From: JBOGOC01 sp050747525
GTDB lineage: Bacteria; Acidobacteriota; Polarisedimenticolia; JACPZX01; DASXTC01
Reading direction: 5' to 3'
Assembly (NCBI GenBank): GCA_050747525.1
Contig: JBOGOC010000089.1
Span: 1-10,271 of the forward strand
DNA: 10,271 bases
The notes beneath the pieces were generated by a model. It worked only from the letters and a program-made list of their open reading frames with translations, was not told the DNA's origin and did not search any database. A program made the position numbers and the translations under genes. Below are positions 1-5,641 of the stretch, piece by piece. How positions within the stretch are numbered: the stretch's first letter is position 1; each line of letters opens with the position of its first letter.

Positions 1-77
1 GCCTGGCGCGGCGCCGCGGGCGCGGCCGCGGCATCGGCGCCCACCCCGATCAGGATCAGGCAGAGGAGGAGATTCAT
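1..77 (-). CDS. N-terminus of an exported protein, cut by the window edge
   Basis: Reading the minus strand from ATG at 77-75 gives 25 open codons to the edge, beginning MNLLLCLILIGVGADA and continuing in an Ala/Pro-rich stretch. This has the form of a Sec signal peptide: a short polar start, a hydrophobic core of about ten residues and small residues before a likely cleavage site near residues 16-19. The start overlaps the stop of the upstream FG-GAP gene as ATGA (77-74), which implies translational coupling in one operon. A purine-rich AAGGGGTGG lies a few bases upstream and can serve as ribosome binding site. The mature protein is outside the window, so its function cannot be named. In genomes rich in ASPIC proteins such neighbours are often other secreted FG-GAP or TPR proteins, but nothing here tests that. 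Confidence 0.6.
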   Translation of the reverse strand, partial: MNLLLCLILIGVGADAAAAPAAPRQ

Positions 78-1759
78 GGAGCCACCACCCCTTCGCCTTC
101 CAGCACGGTGTAGACGCGTCCCGGCCGCGGCAGCGTCACGACCTGGGTCAGCCCCGACGGCCAGCGCACCGTCGCCTCCACGGGGGTCTCCTTGGCGCCA
201 TCGCCCAGACCGAAATGCAGACGGAGATCGGACTGAGACTGGTAGCTGCCTCCGCTGCGCACCTCCTCGACGATGGGCCCGTGGGGGCCGCGCACGGTCA
301 CCCGCGCGCCCAGGGCCGAGCGGTTGCTGGTGCGTCCCACCAGCCTCATGCCGACCCAGGACCGGGCGTTCCCTCCCTCGTTCAGGAAGAGGCGGGGAGC
401 GCCCCCGCACACGGTGACCAGCAGGTCCAGGTCGCCGTCGTTGTCCACGTCGCCCGACGCCAGCCCGCGCCCCACGTTGGGGATGGCCATGTCGGGGCCC
501 GACTGCAGGCCCACCTCCTTGAAGGACCCGCCTTCGCCGTGGAACACGAAGTTGCGCTGCGCGTAGGTGGTCGCGTCGTTGAAGTGGGGCGCGTTGTCGA
601 GGATGTGCCCGTTGGCGATGACCAGGTCGGTGCGCCCGTCGTTGTCGTAGTCCAGGAAGTCGGCACCGAACCCCACGAACGAAAGGCTGACCGCTCCTAT
701 CCCCGAGACGTAGCTCACGTCTGAGAAGAGCTCGTTCCCCTCGTTGCGGAACAGGCTGTTGTTCTCGAAATCGAGGTTGGTCACGACCACGTCCAGATCG
801 CCGTCTCCGTCGATGTCGCCGAAGTCGGTCCCCATCCCCGCAAACGGCTCGCCGGTGAGCGCATAGGCGACCCCGGCCGACAGCGCGATGTCGGTGAAGG
901 TCCCGTCGGCGTTGTTGCGGTACAGCGTGTTGGGACTCTTGTCGTTGGCGACGTACAGGTCCACGTCGCCATCGCCGTCGGCGTCTCCCGTCACCACGCC
1001 GAGCCCGTTGCCGAAGCGCGCCGTGAGGCCGGCCTTCTCGGACACGTCGGTGAACGTGCCGTCGCCGTCGTTGCGGAACAGAATGTCGGGCTGACCGTTG
1101 TACACGTTGGGATGGCAGTAGGCGCTGATGCCCGCCGCGTAGTCTCCGCAGAACTTGTTGCCGGCGGGAGTGAAGTCCACGTAGTTGGCCACGAACAGGT
1201 CGGCGTCCCCGTCGGCGTCGTAATCCACGAAGGCGCAGCTGCTTCCCCACTGCGGGTCCTCCACGCCGGCCGCGCGCGTGACGTCCTCGAAGGTGCCGTC
1301 GCCACGGTTGCGGTACAGGACGTTGGGCCCGTAGTTGGACAGGTAGAGATCGATCCACCCGTCGTTGTCGAAATCGGCGGCGCAGATCCCCTGGCCGTAG
1401 TGGGTGTCGGCGGTGCCGGCCTGCGCGGCCACGTCGGTCAGGTGCCCCGGACCGTCGTTGCGGTACAGCGCGTCGTGCAGCTTGGGGGGACCCTTGTAGC
1501 CCGGCAGGGGGGCCCCGTTGGCCAGGTAGATGTCCAGGTCGCCGTCGTTGTCGTGGTCGAGGAAGCCGCCGCCGGACCCCATGGTTTCGACCATCATGCG
1601 CTGGCCGCTGCGCCCCATGTCGTGGGACCACGTGATCCCCCACGCGCGCGCCACGTCACGGAAGGTGACCTGGGGGGTAGCAGCGAAGAGAGCGGACAGC
1701 CCCACCGCCGCGGCAAGCATCAGAAACGGCGGACGGGCCGCCGCATGGGGCCGTTTCAT
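74..1759 (-). CDS. Secreted CRTAC1-type FG-GAP/VCBS repeat protein with C-terminal ASPIC/UnbV domain
   Basis: The 561-residue protein starts with a signal peptide (KRPHAAARPP, then a hydrophobic run at about residues 12-27, then a likely cut near 27-30), so it is exported. It then carries seven calcium-loop repeats of the form DxDxDGxxD at residues 68, 129, 179, 259, 315, 370 and 437. Each is usually followed by an LYRN/LFRN and DGTFTDV-like strand, as in integrin-like beta-propellers. Residues of about 465-555 form the ASPIC/UnbV domain, with GARVTV, the GGSYQSQSDLRLHFGLG signature and VRWPSG. The family is thought to act in extracellular adhesion or binding, but its ligands are unknown and no catalytic residues are evident. 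Extra cysteines (126, 175, 204, 215, 451) could form disulfides. The gene overlaps the next exported protein by ATGA and is divergent from cobO. There is no ribosome binding site before the ATG, so it may be translated leaderless. The family call is secure; the role is not. Confidence 0.93.
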   Translation of the reverse strand: MKRPHAAARPPFLMLAAAVGLSALFAATPQVTFRDVARAWGITWSHDMGRSGQRMMVETMGSGGGFLDHDNDGDLDIYLANGAPLPGYKGPPKLHDALYRNDGPGHLTDVAAQAGTADTHYGQGICAADFDNDGWIDLYLSNYGPNVLYRNRGDGTFEDVTRAAGVEDPQWGSSCAFVDYDADGDADLFVANYVDFTPAGNKFCGDYAAGISAYCHPNVYNGQPDILFRNDGDGTFTDVSEKAGLTARFGNGLGVVTGDADGDGDVDLYVANDKSPNTLYRNNADGTFTDIALSAGVAYALTGEPFAGMGTDFGDIDGDGDLDVVVTNLDFENNSLFRNEGNELFSDVSYVSGIGAVSLSFVGFGADFLDYDNDGRTDLVIANGHILDNAPHFNDATTYAQRNFVFHGEGGSFKEVGLQSGPDMAIPNVGRGLASGDVDNDGDLDLLVTVCGGAPRLFLNEGGNARSWVGMRLVGRTSNRSALGARVTVRGPHGPIVEEVRSGGSYQSQSDLRLHFGLGDGAKETPVEATVRWPSGLTQVVTLPRPGRVYTVLEGEGVVAP

Positions 1760-1765
1760 CGCCCG

Positions 1766-1771
1766 TATAAT
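1766..1771 (+). promoter_or_regulatory. Consensus -10 box for cobO
   Basis: A perfect TATAAT stands out in G+C-rich DNA, 23 bases before the cobO start. It predicts a transcript start near 1778 and a leader of about 17 bases that still includes the ribosome binding site GGAGGAG (1784-1790). No good -35 box is visible 16-19 bases upstream. The same bases on the other strand form a -10 candidate for the divergent gene, so the two promoters probably compete. Confidence 0.5.
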
Positions 1772-1794
1772 AGGCCACCTCAGGGAGGAGTCAG
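1767..1794 (-). promoter_or_regulatory. Possible promoter of the FG-GAP gene (leaderless)
   Basis: On the minus strand, TATTAT (1772-1767) is one base off the -10 consensus and is preceded at 16 bases by CTGACT (1794-1789), a weak -35 match. Transcription would begin within a few bases of the ATG at 1759. That agrees with the lack of any Shine-Dalgarno sequence there. The -35 part is weak. Confidence 0.35.
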
Positions 1795-2334
1795 GTGACC
1801 GTCAAGAGAACCGGCCTCGTGGTGGTGAACACCGGCAACGGCAAGGGGAAGACCACGGCTGCCCTCGGCACCGCGATGCGCGCGGTCGGCCACGGCCACA
1901 AGGTGCTGATGGTCCAGTTCGTCAAGGGGCCCTGGACGTCGGGGGAGCAGCTTCTCGCCCCGAGGCTGGCGCCGGGTTTCGAGTTCGTGAAGACGGGCAA
2001 GGGGTTCTTCAAGATCATGGGGGATCGGCTTCCCGAAGAGGAGCACAAGGAGGCTGCCCGGCTGGGCTTCGAGTTCGCGCGCGAGAAGGTGCTGTCGGGG
2101 GGCTACGACCTGGTGATCCTCGACGAGATCAACAACGCCATCGCCGACGGGCTCCTTCCGGTGGAGCCCCTGCTGGAGCTGATCGACGCCAAGCCCGCGG
2201 AGATGCACCTCATCCTGACCGGTCGCAACGCGCATCCCGATGTCCTGAAGCGCGCCCACCTGGTGACCGAGATGGTGGAGATCAAGCACCCCTATCGGGA
2301 AGGGATTCTCGCTCAGAAGGGCATCGACTTCTAG
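1795..2334 (+). CDS. cobO: Cob(I)yrinic acid a,c-diamide / cob(I)alamin adenosyltransferase, CobO/BtuR family
   Basis: This cytoplasmic enzyme transfers the adenosyl group of ATP to the cobalt of reduced corrinoids, making coenzyme B12 during synthesis or salvage. The 179-residue protein has the family P-loop GNGKGKTT (14-21), QFVKG (41-45), the acidic DEIN motif (110-113), LTGR (141-144) and the usual ending AQKGIDF. It is slightly shorter than E. coli BtuR (196 residues), mainly because the N-terminal arm is missing. The GTG start at 1795 is chosen because GGAGGAG lies at 1784-1790 at ideal spacing and the family core begins directly after it. No other cobalamin genes are nearby. The 35-base upstream gap leaves no room for a cobalamin riboswitch. 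The fold and family are unmistakable; whether it prefers cobalamin or earlier corrinoids cannot be told. Confidence 0.95.
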   Translation: MTVKRTGLVVVNTGNGKGKTTAALGTAMRAVGHGHKVLMVQFVKGPWTSGEQLLAPRLAPGFEFVKTGKGFFKIMGDRLPEEEHKEAARLGFEFAREKVLSGGYDLVILDEINNAIADGLLPVEPLLELIDAKPAEMHLILTGRNAHPDVLKRAHLVTEMVEIKHPYREGILAQKGIDF

Positions 2335-2377
2335 TCCCGCCGCGATTGTTCCCACGTTTGCCGTCGCTCCATTGGGC

Positions 2378-2467
2378 GCCGCCCGGCGGGGAGTGGTCTC
2401 CGGGGCGCGGTCGCGCGACCCGGCTCGTCGGTCATAGGGCCTCGGAGACCACTCCCCGCCGGGCGGC
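2378..2467. repeat. Perfect 25-bp inverted repeat with 40-base spacer
   Basis: Bases 2378-2402 are exactly complementary to 2443-2467 (arms beginning GCCGCCCGGCGGGGAGTGG). The spacer holds a 12-bp palindrome GGTCGCGCGACC (2409-2420). As RNA this would be a very stable long hairpin 3' of cobO, but no T-tract follows either arm, so it is not a classical intrinsic terminator. There is no clear target-site duplication at its borders and no room for a protein. It may be a dispersed palindromic element, a mini mobile element, a transcript-end stabiliser, or a protein-binding site. The rest of the 285-base gap (2335-2619) shows only a weak promoter candidate and the start-site hairpins. Confidence 0.85.
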
Positions 2468-2537
2468 TCGCGATACATCGGGTCGCCTAGACCGCTCCTG
2501 ACCGCCGGGGTCGGCCTCCGAGGCTCGGGGGATTGAA

Positions 2538-2566
2538 TTGATATGTAGGGAATTGCCGGATAGCAC
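2538..2566 (+). promoter_or_regulatory. Weak promoter candidate for the nucleotidyltransferase-like gene
   Basis: TTGATA (2538-2543) and TAGCAC (2561-2566) are 17 bases apart, in the only A+T-rich patch of this gap. The -10 match is poor (three of six). It is reported because the gene behind the 25-bp inverted repeat probably needs its own promoter. Confidence 0.3.
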
Positions 2567-2595
2567 GAACAGAAGCGGCCCGATTGTAGAGCCGC

Positions 2596-2628
2596 GGCAC
2601 GAGGTGATTATCTCGTGCCATGCACGAG
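2596..2628 (+). promoter_or_regulatory. Mutually exclusive hairpins over the ribosome binding site and start codon
   Basis: Three short arms are present: A, GGCACGAG (2596-2603); B, CTCGTGCC (2612-2619); C, GCACGAG (2622-2628). A pairs perfectly with B over 8 bp and would cover part of the Shine-Dalgarno sequence GAGGTGA (2601-2607). B also pairs perfectly with C over 7 bp with a three-base loop and would lock up the ATG at 2620-2622. Only one pairing can form at a time. The pairings are seen directly; a regulatory effect is inference. Confidence 0.45.
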
Positions 2629-3264
2629 CACGCGTGGGGAGTCGTCCTGGCCGCCGGTCATGAGGCCCGCCTGCCCCTTGCCCTTGATCGGCTGGGCCGC
2701 CTCGTGCCGCCCGAGAGAATGCTGGCCGTCGTCCAGGCCGGCTACGAGGGCGGCGCCGTGGCCTCCGAGGTCATCGAGGAGCCGGCCGACCGTGGCACCG
2801 CGATCGCTGCCTTGATCGCCGCCATGCACGCGCGCGAGCGCGATCCCCTCGCCGTGCTCGTCGTCCAGGCGGGCGTGGACCCGCCCGGCCTGGATCGCCG
2901 GAGGCTCACCACGCTGGAGGGGGCCTGCCGCCTGGCAGGCAGCCGGGACGACGCCGTCCTGATGCTTGAGGGGCGCACCTTCCCGGTGCTGGTGGCCCGT
3001 GCGGAGGCTCTGGTGGACCAGGGGATGAGGGCCATCCCCGAGGCGGCTCCGGGCCTCGCCACGTACCGGCAGGTGCTCCACGCCGTTCACGGCGGGAGGG
3101 CCGTGCGGGAACACCTGCGCGTGGCCCTCCATCATCTGTACTCCAGGCTCCCCGAGGCCGGATATGGGCCGGTGGCCCTGCTGGGCGCCCCGGGGCCCCA
3201 CGCCGGCGCCCCGCAGCGAAAGTCGTCGCTGTCGGCTCCCTCCCGTCCGTCCACCCTGCATTGA
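2620..3264 (+). CDS. Shortened, probably inactive mannose-1-phosphate guanylyltransferase-like protein
   Basis: The 214-residue protein starts WGVVLAAGHEARL, close to the WGVVLAGGEGTRL start of sugar-1-phosphate nucleotidyltransferases of the ManC/GMP type. It also keeps family-like stretches: LVPPERMLAVV (about 28-38), EEPADRGTAIAALIAAM (about 53-69), RDPLAVLVVQAGVDP (about 74-88, where active enzymes have a PSDH-like motif), TFPVLVARAEAL (near 119-130) and YSRLPEAGYGPVALL near the C-terminus. The segment that should carry the catalytic Lys-Pro-Lys/Gln motif is missing, as is the sugar-binding YGWI region. The usual length is about 300-350 residues, so several internal deletions are likely. 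The frame is open, with an in-frame stop at 2605 and ATG 2620 as the first usable start behind GAGGTGA. It may be a pseudoenzyme or a decaying gene. The low-complexity tail (residues 190-214, Ser/Pro/Arg) looks unconserved. The relationship is inferred by eye. Confidence 0.6.
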   Translation: MHEHAWGVVLAAGHEARLPLALDRLGRLVPPERMLAVVQAGYEGGAVASEVIEEPADRGTAIAALIAAMHARERDPLAVLVVQAGVDPPGLDRRRLTTLEGACRLAGSRDDAVLMLEGRTFPVLVARAEALVDQGMRAIPEAAPGLATYRQVLHAVHGGRAVREHLRVALHHLYSRLPEAGYGPVALLGAPGPHAGAPQRKSSLSAPSRPSTLH

Positions 3265-3289
3265 CCCTTCTCCCCCGGGGCCACATATT
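3261..3289 (+). promoter_or_regulatory. Promoter of the secreted-protein gene
   Basis: TTGACC (3261-3266) and CATATT (3284-3289) are separated by exactly 17 bases, giving five and four matches to consensus. The -35 box overlaps the TGA stop of the preceding gene (3262-3264). Start of transcription would fall near 3296, leaving a leader of about 29 bases that holds the GGAGG at 3315-3319. Confidence 0.55.
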
Positions 3290-3324
3290 CCTCAGGCTGC
3301 TACATCCCACACCCGGAGGTCCGA

Positions 3325-3996
3325 ATGCGACGCATCCTCATCATTCTGGGTCTGACGATGGCCGCGGTGCTTCTGCTTCCTTCTGAGGCTTCGGCCGCCG
3401 TGAGCTTCGACGTCGGTGTCCTTTGGAACCCCGACCCCGGAAGCGACACGCAGGTCTTCCTGCATGCTTCCAACATCGCGTATCCGGCACCACGCACGCA
3501 GGTGGTCCCGGTTTTCGAGCAGATCGAAGAGCCTTCCCTGGACTACCCCGTGCTGGCCTTCGTCGCCTACAACGCGCGGGCGGACGTCCGCACCGTGTGG
3601 GCGTACCGGTCGCGCGGGAACAGCTGGTTCGAGGTGATGGCCCATTTCGGCGTGCGGCCGGATGCGCTGTTCGTGGCGCTCCCAAGCGACCCGGGGCCTC
3701 CGTACGGCAACGCCTACGGCTACTGGCGCAAGCACGGCAACCGGATGAGGCCGCGCTACGTGGACGACGATGACGTGCGGTTCTGGGTGCGCATCCGCAC
3801 CACGGCGCGCTACGTGGGAATCACGCCCGCGCGCGCCTACGAGTGGAACGCCCAGGGGCGCCGCTGCGAGAAAGTGACCTCGGCCCGGTACCGCGAGAAG
3901 CACGGCAAGGGTCATCGCAATGACAGCTACGATTCGGCCGGCTTCGGCGGGCCGGGCAAGAGCAAGAAGAAGGGCAACAAGAAGGGACACGACTGA
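3325..3996 (+). CDS. Secreted protein of unknown function with basic C-terminal tail
   Basis: The gene is not assigned to a named family. Its 223 residues begin with a clear Sec signal peptide: MRR, a hydrophobic core at 4-18, and an A-S-A cut site, with the mature chain starting near A25. The mature part has two similar-looking halves. One holds SRGNSWFEVMAHFGVRPDAL (96-115) and the other RTTARYVGITPARAYEW (158-174), each with a hydrophobic-xx-[FV]G[VI]-[RT]P core, as if a short helical motif were duplicated. Between them is the aromatic PPYGNAYGYWRKHG (125-138). The last 30 residues are a Gly/Lys/His-rich, strongly basic tail that is probably disordered and could bind anionic polymers or surfaces. 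ATG 3325 follows GGAGG at good spacing. It appears monocistronic, with its own promoter and terminator. A cell-envelope or extracellular role is inferred from the signal peptide only. Confidence 0.85.
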   Translation: MRRILIILGLTMAAVLLLPSEASAAVSFDVGVLWNPDPGSDTQVFLHASNIAYPAPRTQVVPVFEQIEEPSLDYPVLAFVAYNARADVRTVWAYRSRGNSWFEVMAHFGVRPDALFVALPSDPGPPYGNAYGYWRKHGNRMRPRYVDDDDVRFWVRIRTTARYVGITPARAYEWNAQGRRCEKVTSARYREKHGKGHRNDSYDSAGFGGPGKSKKKGNKKGHD

Positions 3997-4002
3997 AACC
4001 GG

Positions 4003-4033
4003 AGGAGCGGGCCCCGCGGGCCCGCTTCTCTTT
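4003..4033 (+). terminator. Rho-independent terminator after the secreted-protein gene
   Basis: AGCGGGCCC (4006-4014) pairs perfectly with GGGCCCGCT (4018-4026) across a three-base loop. The stem extends outward to about 12 pairs (4003-4029, one G-U) and is followed by TTCTCTTT. It lies 6 bases after the stop codon. The T-rich end merges with the -35 box of the next promoter. Confidence 0.85.
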
Positions 4034-4060
4034 GACACCTGATCCCCCCTGTCGTAACAT
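4032..4060 (+). promoter_or_regulatory. Strong sigma-70-type promoter of the metB-like gene
   Basis: A perfect TTGACA (4032-4037) stands 17 bases before TAACAT (4055-4060, four of six matches). Transcription would start near 4067. A 10-bp perfect palindrome GGACGCGTCC (4074-4083) lies just inside the leader and could be an operator, though it may be chance in such G+C-rich DNA. The leader of about 57 bases is too short for a SAM riboswitch. Confidence 0.7.
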
Positions 4061-4123
4061 CCCTCGGCTCGCCGGACGCGTCCTGTGGCCGGCCCGCTCC
4101 GACCGCCGGGGACATCGATCACC

Positions 4124-5269
4124 ATGGGTTTCTCCACCGACGCCATCCACGCCGGACAGGAATCCGACCCTGTCACCGGCGCGGTGTCCGTGCCCATCTA
4201 CCAGACCTCCACCTACGAGCTGATCGAGCTGGGCAGGACCACGGGCTACGACTACGCCCGCACCATCAACCCCACGCGCAGCGCCCTGGAGCGCAACATC
4301 GCCGCGCTCGAAAAAGGTCAGCGCGCGTTCGCCTTCGCCTCCGGCATGGCGGCCATCAACGCCGTGTTCTCCATGCTGTCGAGCGGCGACCACGTCATCC
4401 TTTCCGAGAACGTGTACGGCGGGACGTTCCGCCTCATCAACGGCGTGCTCAAGAACTTCGGGCTGACGTTCACCTTCGTGGACACTTCCAACCTGGCGAA
4501 CGTGGAGGCGGCCTGGACCTCGTCCACCCGCATGCTCTTCGTGGAGACCCCCACCAACCCGATCCTGACGCTCACCGACATCGCGGCGGCCTCGGCGCTG
4601 AGCCGGGCCAGGGGCGCCACGCTGGTCGTGGACAACACGTTCATGAGCCCCGCGCTGCAGACCCCCATCGAGCTGGGCGCCGACATCGTGGTGCACTCCA
4701 CCACCAAGTTCCTCAACGGACATTCCGACAGCGTGGGCGGGGCCGCCATCGTGGTGAAGCCCGAGGACGGCGACCGGCTCTACTTCATCCAGAAATCGGC
4801 CGGGGCGGTGCTGTCGCCGTTCGACTCGTGGCTGGTGATGCGGGGCATCAAGACGCTGGGGGTGCGCATGGATCGGCACGAGGCCAACGCGCGCATCGTG
4901 GCCGACTTCCTCGACGGGCACCATCGCGTGGAGCGCGTGCTGTACCCGGGGCTCGAAAGCCATCCGCAGCATGCCCTGGCGCGGTCGCAGGCACGGGGCT
5001 TCGGGGCGTTGATCTCCTTCGAGCTGGGAAGCTACGAGGCCGCCAAGGCCATGCTCGACGCGCTGAAGGTGTGCACCTTGGCCGAGAGCCTGGGCGGAGT
5101 GGAGACGCTGATCTCGCACTCGGCCTCCATGACACACGCTTCGGTCCCCCCGGAGGAGCGCAAGCGCCTGGGAATCAAGGACGACCTGGTGCGCATCTCG
5201 GTGGGGATCGAGGACGCCGAGGACATCGTGGCCGACCTGGATCAGGCCCTGGGTGCGATCCGGCGCTAG
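4124..5269 (+). CDS. metB: Trans-sulfuration PLP enzyme: cystathionine gamma-synthase or gamma-lyase
   Basis: This cytoplasmic homotetramer-type enzyme belongs to the Cys/Met metabolism PLP family. MetB joins an activated homoserine ester with cysteine to give cystathionine on the way to methionine. The 381-residue protein begins with the family start (TDAIHAGQ, then VSVPIYQTSTY). It has YDYARTINPT (42-51), whose Tyr44 and Arg46 contact the PLP phosphate of the partner subunit. It also has FASGMAAI (71-78), the ring-stacking Tyr98, D170 in VVDNTF, and the PLP lysine K195 in HSTTKFLNGHSD. Conserved SLGGVETLISHSASMTHA is near the C-terminus. The frame is open from a GTG at 4085, but ATG 4124 is preferred because homology starts there. 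Its Shine-Dalgarno match (GGGGA, 4107-4111) is weak. The gene overlaps cutA tail to tail. Cystathionine gamma-lyases and O-acylhomoserine sulfhydrylases share all these motifs, so the exact reaction is less certain than the family. Confidence 0.88.
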   Translation: MGFSTDAIHAGQESDPVTGAVSVPIYQTSTYELIELGRTTGYDYARTINPTRSALERNIAALEKGQRAFAFASGMAAINAVFSMLSSGDHVILSENVYGGTFRLINGVLKNFGLTFTFVDTSNLANVEAAWTSSTRMLFVETPTNPILTLTDIAAASALSRARGATLVVDNTFMSPALQTPIELGADIVVHSTTKFLNGHSDSVGGAAIVVKPEDGDRLYFIQKSAGAVLSPFDSWLVMRGIKTLGVRMDRHEANARIVADFLDGHHRVERVLYPGLESHPQHALARSQARGFGALISFELGSYEAAKAMLDALKVCTLAESLGGVETLISHSASMTHASVPPEERKRLGIKDDLVRISVGIEDAEDIVADLDQALGAIRR

Positions 5270-5601
5270 GTCAGCGGCGTGCGGGGCTTGACCGAGGAGG
5301 CGATCCATTCGAGGACCTTCTCGTCGCCCACGGCGATGGGAAGGGCGATCACCTCGGGCAGATCGTAGCTGTGCAGCTCGCGGATCGTGTCGCGCACCTC
5401 GTTGAACAGGTGGGCGGCGGTCTTGATGAGCAGGAGGTATTCGCGGTCCCGGTGGATCTTCTCTTTCCACCGGTAGGTCGAGAGCCCCATGGGCAGCACG
5501 TTCACACAGGCGGCCTGCTGGCGCTCCACCAGCGCGGTGGCGATTCGTTCGGCGAGCTCTTCCTTGTCGACGGATGTCAGGATGACCAGTTTGTCTGTCA
5601 T
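5266..5601 (-). CDS. cutA: CutA1 divalent-cation tolerance protein
   Basis: CutA proteins are small, very stable trimers of ferredoxin-like fold linked in E. coli to copper and other divalent-metal tolerance; the mechanism is unsettled. The 111-residue length is typical. Visible family marks are ACVNVLP (31-37), including the metal-binding cysteine C32, then STYRWKEKI (41-49), EYLLLIKT (54-61) and HSYDLPEVIALPI (77-89), which corresponds to the HPYExPEI signature. There is no signal peptide. The ATG at 5601 has no Shine-Dalgarno sequence. A good promoter inside the divergent gene would start transcription only about five bases before it, so translation is probably leaderless. Its stop codon shares a CTAG with the stop of the facing metB-like gene, so convergent transcripts would be antisense to each other. 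Confidence 0.94.
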   Translation of the reverse strand: MTDKLVILTSVDKEELAERIATALVERQQAACVNVLPMGLSTYRWKEKIHRDREYLLLIKTAAHLFNEVRDTIRELHSYDLPEVIALPIAVGDEKVLEWIASSVKPRTPLT

Positions 5602-5612
5602 GGTGTAATGGA

Positions 5613-5641
5613 AGTATAGGAACCATGGGCTCAGCTATCAA
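5613..5641 (-). promoter_or_regulatory. Promoter of cutA, located inside the phosphohexomutase gene
   Basis: On the minus strand, TTGATA (5641-5636) and TATACT (5618-5613) each match five of six consensus bases and are exactly 17 bases apart. The predicted start, near 5606, leaves a leader of about five bases. The -35 box lies within the first codons of the divergent gene, and the -10 box covers part of the purine-rich sequence before its ATG. Confidence 0.65.

Noticed and set aside
400..1560. Recurrent short DNA repeats (GTCGCCGTCGTTGTCG-like) resembling an array
   Set aside because: They encode the calcium-loop repeats of the FG-GAP protein, are unevenly spaced and diverged, and have no unique spacers, so this is not a CRISPR array.
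1760..1794. Cobalamin riboswitch upstream of cobO
   Set aside because: Only 35 bases separate cobO from the divergent gene and no B12-box-like sequence is present.
1112..1798. A 228-codon plus-strand frame rich in VVV/VGVP repeats
   Set aside because: The apparent repeats are the reverse reading of the DxDxDG loops of the FG-GAP protein, not an independent repetitive gene.
2378..2467. The 25-bp inverted repeat as an intrinsic terminator of cobO
   Set aside because: There is no T-tract after either arm and the 40-base loop is unusual for a terminator, so it is reported as a repeat of unknown role.
4061..4123. SAM riboswitch or T-box upstream of the metB-like gene
   Set aside because: The predicted leader is about 57 bases with only a short palindrome, far too small for either element.
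4085..4123. Upstream GTG start for the metB-like gene
   Set aside because: It would add 13 residues that do not resemble the family N-terminus and has no Shine-Dalgarno sequence.
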